This document shows, piece by piece, positions 7,001-11,442 of a stretch of 11,442 nt of DNA. Under the pieces are notes generated by a model. That model saw nothing but the letters and a program-made list of their open reading frames with translations. It ran no database searches and had not been told where the DNA came from. Origin of the DNA: an uncultured Phaeodactylibacter sp. GTDB taxonomy: Bacteria > Bacteroidota > Bacteroidia > Chitinophagales > Saprospiraceae. The stretch lies in NCBI GenBank assembly GCA_913062745.1, contig CAJXXJ010000055.1:1-11442 (forward strand). The letters run 5' to 3'. A program made the translations under genes and the position numbers. Numbering within the stretch: the first letter of the stretch is position 1; each line of letters begins with the position of its first letter.

Positions 7001-9512
7001 CGCTTTCCTCGTACGAAAAGCCTAAAATAGGGTCCTCATCACAGCAATCTTCCATTAAGACAGAAATATTGAACGGTAAAAAACAGGAATTATCAGCAAA
7101 GGCGTTGATCTCTAAGGTGATCTCGTTACCGCTCGACAAAGGGCTGCCTTCTGTATTTAGCAATAGAGTAATGTTTTCGCACAAGCCATTGGGGGACACT
7201 CCTTCGATCACGGCTATCCCGTTTAAAAAGTCCCCTCCATTTACAAACGAAGCTACAGGTGGTTCTTCAGGCATATTTACCTCCACAGTAACATCAGTGC
7301 TATTAACCCCGTCACCAGTTAGACAAACTTCTAATTCGACAACAATTTCATCATCGGTACAAGCTTTTTCGATGGTTGGAGTTACACTCAATTCATCCTC
7401 ACATGTATCAGAAACAAAAATATTGTCTATGTAGAAAGCCGTAGATCCGCCATCTGTTATGATTCCTTCAGACAACAACAACGGGGCTCTATTTGCTATC
7501 AAAATATAATTAATCGGCACCCCCGAGTTGTTTGTGAGAACTGTACTATACGTACTCCAGTTTGTATTATCCACTACATTCACACCACCGGCAATACAGA
7601 AAAAGTCCTCTGAAATTGTAGGGTTACCACACGTTGGACCTCCATTGCTAAGGCATGGTGGAAGATAAGTTCCGTATATTTCCATTCTACTTATATTAGA
7701 GAAAGACTCTGCTAATTTGTAATCTATAGACAAATCAATCTCGCATCCATTACCTATTGGCCTGCTGAGCTGCATGATCGAATACTCAACGTAACCTCCT
7801 TCAGGGTTACTGACATTTACGACACTACCCAATTGCATGACCTTGCTTCCGCCGTTTATAATTACGTCTGGAGAATTCCCTAATCCCGGGGTGAATATAT
7901 TGGGAATACAAGGTGAGACACTCACTTGTGAATAGTAATTTGCCTGGGATTCAGGAAAAGGTCCAAAAGAAGAAAAGTCCTCAAAATCTCCATATGGGTA
8001 TAAATTTTGATCGGCACCACAAGGCGAAGGGTCTACCGGAGGCAAGCCCCCTTCATAAAAAAGGATGAACTGCCCTTCACTACACGCTCCGCAATCTGTA
8101 GTAAGCGTGTAACAAATGTAAACCGGCACTGAGGGCGGTAAACCAATGAACCGAACCCTATCCAGTGTTTCTTGATTATTGATTTGAATACTTGTATTAC
8201 CACAAACCTCAAATCCCAATTGAAAGGACTGCCCAGAAGGGAAGAAGTCATTTTCAATAATGTCTTGATAGTCAACTACAAAATCGTCATCCCCAAAGAA
8301 AATACCATCATCGTTGGCAATGGCTATGCAATCGGCTCCACAACCTCCACTAAGACCCGATACTGTATAACCTAGCTGACACAATATATCTGCCTCTGTA
8401 GCTGAAGGGACTCTTTGAAACTCCCCGGCAGAAGAGGAAGGATGCATTACATACGAGTCAGCGTCGCATGTATTATTGATATGGCTGAAAATATTGCTCG
8501 TCAGAGCGTCCGGGTCATTAAAAATTCCGGAGGGATAAGAAGCAAATACTGTCGCAAGGTTGTCGCTTCCAAAAACGATAGACGATTGCCCTTGCCCAAT
8601 ACATCCCAAATTTAAATTTTGAGGAGTTGCAATATTACTATTATACGAGTGATCGTCACAACAAACTGTACTATTACTTTGATTTATGAGATACTCACTG
8701 TCTGTGTAGCTATATAATTCTTTATCCCATATAGAAAAAAATCCATTGTGTGGATTCCCGTCAGCTTTAATCCGCGAAGAAAACCCTAAAAGGTGAAGTG
8801 CTTCATGCAATACTACAGAGTATAAATCCAGATCAGAACTAGAAATACTTGGAGAAGAAAAACCTCCTGGTCCATCCATGTCCAAAGTATGCCATTCATC
8901 ATTGCTGGATAATGAAGTATTCAAGATGATTTGACCGGCTACGAAAGAGTTCGCAAAAAGCCCTTGGTAGTCAATGTCAGTATTGATTAGTTGCCATATC
9001 ATGCTAGTTTCTAATCCACACCCCTCTGCAGATAAGTCCTCCAGGTAAAAGGCGGTAGCTGCACCTAAAACTTGATTTGATGAAAAAAAATCTTTTTTAA
9101 TCCTGACAGGGATTCCCTGCTGAGCGGATGAAATGAGGCTTGAAAGATCAAAAAATACTTGACAGATTGTCGCCTCTTCCTCAGGAGTGAACCCGCCTAC
9201 GAATTCCAGCATAAAGGCTCCTGCATCAGGGCACTGATTAGCAGTAGAATTCCTTTGAAGCTCACTTGGGAAGTATATATTTCCAAATCTATCGATAAAA
9301 CGATATTCTAATTGCTCTAATGAATCCTGCTCTTGGCTTGATCTATTCATCTCGACCAACCCACAATATTTATCTCTAGAAAGCAAAGGTAGGGTGTCGG
9401 ATCGTGAGGAATCCATTTCCTTAAACATCTTATCATCACTGCAAATTGGCAAAAACTCTGATTTTGAATAATAAATAGCTCTGCCCATTGAAGTTTGGAA
9501 AATATGCATCAA
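4086..9512 (-). CDS. Giant T9SS-exported protein: zincin-like domain, PKD, parallel beta-helix, sorting domain
   Basis: About 1808 residues. Residues ~95-385 resemble a zinc metalloprotease, with HEALHLLGF at 236-244 (His236, Glu237, His240; codons at 8781-8807). The third metzincin ligand, expected at 246, is Ser, so activity is open. Residues ~500-705 look like a jelly-roll binding domain (NLYPYGDFEDF to FYIDNIFVSD) and ~706-825 like an Ig-type adhesion repeat. A PKD domain lies at ~828-903 (WDFGDG 857-862). Residues ~945-1415 form a right-handed parallel beta-helix with many N-x-I/F rungs, starting FVNCTFRMKPGASI. Residues ~1480-1715 are helical and of unknown role. Residues ~1725-1808 (LYPNPARQEV, then VEAGLYVLRL) are a T9SS type A sorting domain. 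The called start (TTG 9510-9512 or ATG 9507-9509) cuts into a hydrophobic segment; the true signal peptide probably begins upstream (see findings). Likely a surface or released protease-adhesin. Confidence 0.8.
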   Translation of the reverse strand: MMHIFQTSMGRAIYYSKSEFLPICSDDKMFKEMDSSRSDTLPLLSRDKYCGLVEMNRSSQEQDSLEQLEYRFIDRFGNIYFPSELQRNSTANQCPDAGAFMLEFVGGFTPEEEATICQVFFDLSSLISSAQQGIPVRIKKDFFSSNQVLGAATAFYLEDLSAEGCGLETSMIWQLINTDIDYQGLFANSFVAGQIILNTSLSSNDEWHTLDMDGPGGFSSPSISSSDLDLYSVVLHEALHLLGFSSRIKADGNPHNGFFSIWDKELYSYTDSEYLINQSNSTVCCDDHSYNSNIATPQNLNLGCIGQGQSSIVFGSDNLATVFASYPSGIFNDPDALTSNIFSHINNTCDADSYVMHPSSSAGEFQRVPSATEADILCQLGYTVSGLSGGCGADCIAIANDDGIFFGDDDFVVDYQDIIENDFFPSGQSFQLGFEVCGNTSIQINNQETLDRVRFIGLPPSVPVYICYTLTTDCGACSEGQFILFYEGGLPPVDPSPCGADQNLYPYGDFEDFSSFGPFPESQANYYSQVSVSPCIPNIFTPGLGNSPDVIINGGSKVMQLGSVVNVSNPEGGYVEYSIMQLSRPIGNGCEIDLSIDYKLAESFSNISRMEIYGTYLPPCLSNGGPTCGNPTISEDFFCIAGGVNVVDNTNWSTYSTVLTNNSGVPINYILIANRAPLLLSEGIITDGGSTAFYIDNIFVSDTCEDELSVTPTIEKACTDDEIVVELEVCLTGDGVNSTDVTVEVNMPEEPPVASFVNGGDFLNGIAVIEGVSPNGLCENITLLLNTEGSPLSSGNEITLEINAFADNSCFLPFNISVLMEDCCDEDPILGFSYEESDCGVLTFTAKDQSGNFIYDWDFGDGAGASVASPVHDFDDLGGTSVVTLSLINSCGEEFTSTESIIIPACIDPTTFDCDDCTTATNLGQAGVETFLSNVLPPGGYSHQIYCVEGDLLIQQNEDYNFVNCTFRMKPGASIKIATGGQMIASESVFHGCGQMWRGIEVEEGGKLIRFDRNSVIDAQYAVYVHPSIAPIPTTMVHLRSNQFIANFVGVYVADEGAGAEADLIIAGNRFDVYASTDELQPPFSGQTSGPEGLPNANLYPLAGIYVQPMRSNFISTDNSFRRLASGVVIHENPAATVSFDAYEEMDAHAGAYPSYAYAGHALNAQGNGAGMLSAIDNEIKNCSHGIVSNQLSLEARDNMIDTVSFGIQAELPIFGFVEIGESGTAISNTIKAARIGVQVRAFDQNATVNIQRNSISTYSAGATAALEMGINLASTTVEDNLITVAQAGSGISTLWVNNSSFLDNTITLSDPTSAEAGMHFVFTRNCRVQGNTVNGAGTGGDQNYGMHIDFSPGNAYCNNTFDNTRYGTLVTGVSDAENNFKCNTFQEHSVGLQLNQSFFGLSRIGTQVHQSNCWSASSGGAVWDGVDLTTAQANPFEVDPTVMACFLPPSVMPAQGWFDPVDDGGTSISCGTNTCESDDFNHESDDAHKIAQGQVGGGDYAASVTWMLQQYLYKRGYGKPIDSLTIQTFFNTHAHSPLGQFYNVDQQLKQLFLSTPTEVADMGGFLQQLKEGLALLRTLDQALLLAAESEWDSLLDNRHQTANELLPVTDSIAFAHSQIVHNRTNGMAALLTQNAGITAQAVYEINERFFNDALFRYLERGSNYLTSTELQRLQAIATQCPLAGGWPVFKARALLYVVTGQQGNYANACAPQQALIQAPGTTAKRNEQIQLYPNPARQEVMVQWELPLENTGQLLLFDTYGRLLQRSPLEVGTSSYRLPLQTVEAGLYVLRLRLDGEETSLKLIVNP

Positions 9513-9532
9513 CCCCAGTAAAATAAAAACAT
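9513..9532 (-). other. Probable missing signal-peptide start, out of frame by one base
   Basis: The frame of the giant protein stays open upstream of the called start, reading INVFILLGLMHIFQTSMG, but contains no ATG there. An ATG at 9530-9532 lies in another frame and runs into a stop after seven codons. It is separated from the FILLGLMHIF segment by a TTTTT run (complement of 9525-9529). Adding one T to this run would give MFFILLGLMHIFQ joined to the rest of the protein, a normal signal peptide. A sequencing or assembly error, slippage or phase variation would all explain this; an ATT start is also possible. Confidence 0.45.
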
Positions 9533-9646
9533 TAATCCACGAACACCATGAGATTGAACTTAGAATTCTGTAGCCAAACGGGCGTTCGGCCCAGTTTTCA
9601 ACCTTTACTTGGTCCCATCCAAGAACAGTTTTCTGATCAAGAGGCT

Positions 9647-9706
9647 GTCTGGCGTCTGGCGTCTGGCGTCTGGCGTCTGGCGTCTGGCGTCTGGCGCCTG
9701 GCGTCT
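9647..9706. repeat. Heptanucleotide tandem repeat (GTCTGGC)n
   Basis: GTCTGGC occurs seven times without change (9647-9695), followed by one variant GCCTGGC (9696-9702) and a partial GTCT (9703-9706), about 8.6 copies in all. Such perfect short repeats expand and contract by slipped-strand mispairing. The array is about 115 bp upstream of the probable signal-peptide ATG of the giant T9SS gene, in the region where its promoter should lie, and downstream of the atp terminator. Similar heptanucleotide arrays are known from cyanobacteria (STRR sequences). Confidence 0.9.
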
Positions 9707-9895
9707 AAAAGAGATTTCGCAATCGTAAATAATGGTTTCATCAAAAGAATGTTTTTAGGTGAAAAAGAGCGTCGTGCGGCCAAAAAGAGCTTAGGGTTTA
9801 GTTTCTTTTGAGCGCATCAACATTGCATGGGTTAAATTAGGCTTTTTTAGGATTAAAAAGGAGTGATGTTGGTATTTTCTTGATATTTACCCAAT

Positions 9896-9933
9896 AAAAA
9901 AAGCCCCTTCAGGCAGTCCCAAAGAGGCTTTTT
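9896..9933 (-). terminator. Intrinsic terminator of the atp operon
   Basis: On the minus strand AAAAAGCCTCTT pairs with AAGGGGCTTTTT around a 14-nt loop, followed by further T and TATT. The one non-Watson-Crick position is a G-U wobble in the minus-strand RNA but a C-A mismatch on the plus strand, so the structure suits leftward transcripts. It lies about 150 bp past the atpG stop, with no gene between, so it should end the atpA-atpG transcript. The A-rich left arm could also let it work in the other direction, less well. Confidence 0.8.
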
Positions 9934-9967
9934 CATTATGATAGTTGCTATTAGTAGTTTGACGAAC

Positions 9968-10068
9968 ATAAACGATACAATTTTCTTTAGGATTCGCTAA
10001 TATTTTCACACAACCTCTCTCTGATTTGTTGTTTAGAAAATTTTAGCAAAAAAAATTGTATCGTTTAT
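9968..10068. repeat. 101-bp nested palindrome with 17-bp perfect terminal inverted repeats
   Basis: ATAAACGATACAATTTT (9968-9984) and its exact reverse complement (10052-10068) bound the element. Inside, GCTAATATTTTC (9996-10007) pairs with GAAAATTTTAGC (10036-10047) with one mismatch, and ACAAC (10010-10014) pairs with GTTGT (10028-10032). The whole element can thus fold as one long hairpin in either strand. It begins 14 nt after the atpG stop codon and ends before the operon terminator, so it is probably transcribed as part of the atp 3' UTR. No clear target-site duplication is seen. A MITE-like element, a 3'-UTR stability structure and a small RNA are all possible. Confidence 0.75.
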
Positions 10069-10082
10069 TTCATCTCCGTCCT

Positions 10083-10982
10083 TTAGCCATTTTCGAGGGC
10101 AGCGGCACCACTCACGATCTCGAGGATCTCATTGGTGATCGCCTCCTGACGTGCCTTGTTGTAGGAAATACGCAGGTCGCGCAGCAGTTCCTGTGCGTTG
10201 TCTGTCGCTTTATCCATCGCCGTCATACGCGCGCCGTGCTCGGATGCGTGCGTGTCGAGGACGTATTTCTGGAATTGCGTCTGCAGTATCGTAGGGATCA
10301 GGTACTCGAGCAGTTCCTCCTTGCTCGGCTCAAAGATATAGTCCGCAGAGAAGTTTTTGCCGTCGGCATCTTCTTCCGCCTCGATCTTTTCCACCGGCAG
10401 GAATTGCTCCAGCATAGTGATCTGGGTAGCGGCATTCTTAAATTTGCCGTACGCCACTTTCACCTGATCAAAGTCATGCTGCTCAAAGGCGCGGATGAGC
10501 ATTTTGGACACCTGCGCCACGTTGTCGAAGCTCAGATCGTCAAATAGCAGGACATGATCCTTGATGTAGTCCAAATCCGGATAGCGCTTGCTCAGGTAGT
10601 CGTAGCCTTTTTTGCCGATGCACAGCACGCTCAGGTTGCCCCTTGCGCGTACATCTGCAAAGTCCTCCTCAATGGCCCGTACAGCAGCCTTTGAAATATT
10701 GGAGTTAAAAGCACCACAAAGGCCCCGGTTGGAGGTGATGACCACCACACAGGCCTTTTCCACCGGGCGCTCCTCACCCAGAGAAGAAGCGACATCGCCT
10801 TCCAGGTTGCTGAGGATATTGCGCAGCATGCCATTCAGCTTGTCCGCATAAGGGCGCATCTGCACGATAGCGTCCTGTGCGCGGCGCAATTTGGCAGCAG
10901 ATACCATCTTCATTGCACGGGTAATCTGCTGTGTATTGTTAACCGACTTGATGCGGTCCCGGACCTCTTTTAAGTTCGCCAT
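10083..10982 (-). CDS. atpG: ATP synthase F1 subunit gamma
   Basis: The 299-residue product is the central rotor shaft of F1, coupling proton flow through the c-ring to ATP synthesis in the alpha3beta3 head. The N-terminal helix carries the family pattern (MANLKEVRDRIKSVNNTQQITRAMKMVSAAKLRRAQ). The middle has the conserved SNRGLCGAFNSN (residues ~84-95), and the C-terminal helix ends with the gamma signature MTAMDKATDNAQELL (residues ~253-267), LRISYNKARQEAITNEILEIVSGA. Its length is normal for Bacteroidota, slightly longer than the E. coli protein, with an acidic insert around EAEEDADGKNF. The start ATG is preceded by AAAAAGG, a plausible ribosome site. It lies directly downstream of atpA, 80 bp away with a strong hairpin between, and is the last gene of the operon, as the terminator at 9896-9933 shows. 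Confidence 0.97.
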   Translation of the reverse strand: MANLKEVRDRIKSVNNTQQITRAMKMVSAAKLRRAQDAIVQMRPYADKLNGMLRNILSNLEGDVASSLGEERPVEKACVVVITSNRGLCGAFNSNISKAAVRAIEEDFADVRARGNLSVLCIGKKGYDYLSKRYPDLDYIKDHVLLFDDLSFDNVAQVSKMLIRAFEQHDFDQVKVAYGKFKNAATQITMLEQFLPVEKIEAEEDADGKNFSADYIFEPSKEELLEYLIPTILQTQFQKYVLDTHASEHGARMTAMDKATDNAQELLRDLRISYNKARQEAITNEILEIVSGAAALENG

Positions 10983-10998
10983 TGATTAGCCTTTTTGT

Positions 10999-11030
10999 AC
11001 CCCGGGCGGAGCGCAGGCTCCTCCCGGGGT
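10999..11030. promoter_or_regulatory. Strong intercistronic hairpin between atpA and atpG
   Basis: ACCCCGGG (10999-11006) pairs with CCCGGGGT (11023-11030), and inside GGAGC (11008-11012) pairs with GCTCC (11017-11021), leaving one mismatch and a GCAG tetraloop. On the minus strand the stem ends 16 nt before the atpG ATG, and AAAAAGG follows it. No T-run follows in the transcribed direction, so it is not a terminator of atpA. A role in RNA processing, in partial termination or in lowering translation of gamma, needed once per three alpha subunits, is inferred. Confidence 0.7.
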
Positions 11031-11062
11031 CAACTATTTTTCTCAGAAGACAGCGCTTCTGC

Positions 11063-11442
11063 TTACTTCTTGTACTGTGCGCTCAGCTCCTTAGCCAGCT
11101 GCTCTACTGCATCCGTAGCAGATTTATCCAGCTTGCCCGCTTTGAAAGTCTGCAGGGCTTCCGGATGACGCTGCTCGAGCGTAGTCAGGAAGAGCTCTTC
11201 AAACTCCTTCACTTTGTCGACCGGTACATTACGCAGCAAGCCTTTTGTACCCAGGTAGATGATAGCCACCTGCTTTTCCACCGGTACCGGAGAGTACTGC
11301 GGCTGCTTCAGGATTTCCACGTTGCGCTTACCCTTGTCGAGGACTGCGGTGGTAGCGGCATCCAGGTCAGAACCGAACTTGGAGAATGCCTCCAGTTCCC
11401 GGTACTGTGCCTGATCCAGCTTCAGCGTACCGGATACTTTTT
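11063..11442 (-). CDS. atpA: ATP synthase F1 subunit alpha, C-terminal part
   Basis: The open frame enters from the right edge and ends at TAA (11063-11065), giving the last ~125 residues of a protein normally about 510-530 long. The sequence carries the C-terminal helical domain of F1 alpha: [19 protein letters not shown] near the entry, then [18 protein letters not shown] and [20 protein letters not shown], all typical of the family. The nucleotide-binding Walker motifs lie beyond the window. A shorter open frame beginning at an internal ATG exists on paper, but the coding sequence plainly continues upstream of it. It is followed by atpG in the same direction, the standard atpA-atpG order of the F-type operon. 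The frame is intact up to the edge. Confidence 0.96.
   Translation of the reverse strand, partial: KVSGTLKLDQAQYRELEAFSKFGSDLDAATTAVLDKGKRNVEILKQPQYSPVPVEKQVAIIYLGTKGLLRNVPVDKVKEFEELFLTTLEQRHPEALQTFKAGKLDKSATDAVEQLAKELSAQYKK

Larger units (their letters stand above)
9533..10082. other. Gene-free 550-bp spacer between the giant gene and atpG
   Basis: I see no convincing gene here. It holds, from left to right, a short GC-rich stretch with GGGC/GCCC self-complementarity near 9580-9595, a 7-bp tandem repeat (9647-9706), an AT-rich run with no recognisable content (9707-9895), the atp operon terminator (9896-9933) and a 101-bp nested palindrome (9968-10068). An 87-codon open frame over the tandem repeat is not believed. 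The promoter of the giant gene must lie here if that gene is transcribed on its own, but I could not find a good TTG / TAnnTTTG pair. Confidence 0.6.

Noticed and set aside
9548..9811. An 87-codon rightward open frame across the tandem repeat, with a repeated VWRLASG peptide
   Set aside because: The peptide repeat follows automatically from a 7-bp repeat read in three frames. There is no domain, no promoter, and the rest looks like non-coding AT-rich sequence.
9866..9883. Mini-frame MLVFS preceded by AAAAAGGAG
   Set aside because: A good ribosome site, but five codons, no attenuator structure linked to it, and no rightward gene downstream to regulate.
10056..10547. A 163-codon rightward open frame opposite atpG
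   Set aside because: It is antisense to a highly conserved gene, starts inside the palindrome, and its sequence looks like reverse-complemented gamma subunit coding sequence.
1..11442. A search for an antiphage or other undescribed multi-gene system
   Set aside because: All genes are housekeeping, single enzymes or T9SS surface proteins. No nuclease, reverse transcriptase, ATPase sensor, toxin-antitoxin pair, CRISPR array or transposase was seen.

Overview
The window looks like chromosomal DNA of a member of the Bacteroidota. Three things point there. Two large secreted proteins end in type IX secretion (T9SS) C-terminal sorting domains. Signal peptides end in the AQ style typical of the phylum. 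The end of an atpA-atpG operon is closed by its own terminator. A family such as Saprospiraceae/Lewinellaceae would fit the style of the T9SS proteins, but that is an impression from memory.

Layout from left to right: (1) the first 51 codons of a leftward secreted TPR-like protein (1-155); (2) a rightward alpha/beta hydrolase of the HGG / G-x-S-A-G esterase type (327-1217); (3) a leftward RluF-type 23S rRNA pseudouridine synthase (1189-1977) whose 3' end overlaps the hydrolase tail to tail; (4) a palindrome-rich spacer (about 2050-2267) that also carries a stray copy of a T9SS-protein 3' end; (5) a leftward 582-residue T9SS protein with a PKD domain (2268-4016); (6) a perfect 13-bp inverted repeat between it and (7) a leftward giant T9SS protein of about 1808 residues (4086-9512) combining a zinc-protease-like domain, a jelly-roll-like region, a PKD domain, a parallel beta-helix, a helical region and a sorting domain; (8) a 550-bp spacer with a heptanucleotide tandem repeat, the atp operon terminator and a 101-bp nested palindrome; (9) atpG and the end of atpA, leftward, separated by a strong hairpin.

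The two T9SS genes lie in tandem and may share transcription, modulated by the hairpin between them. Both products are expected to cross the inner membrane by Sec and then be exported to the surface or medium by T9SS. The atp genes belong to the usual energy operon. The hydrolase and RluF are ordinary chromosomal genes with no evident functional link to their neighbours.

I see no defence system, CRISPR array, transposase, tRNA or rRNA. The points most worth a second look are the unusual 5' end of the giant protein gene (its signal peptide seems to begin in another frame across a T5 run), the sharp base-composition step inside that gene at the start of the beta-helix, the 101-bp palindrome after atpG, the 7-bp tandem repeat upstream of the giant gene, and three strong hairpins placed directly before start codons.
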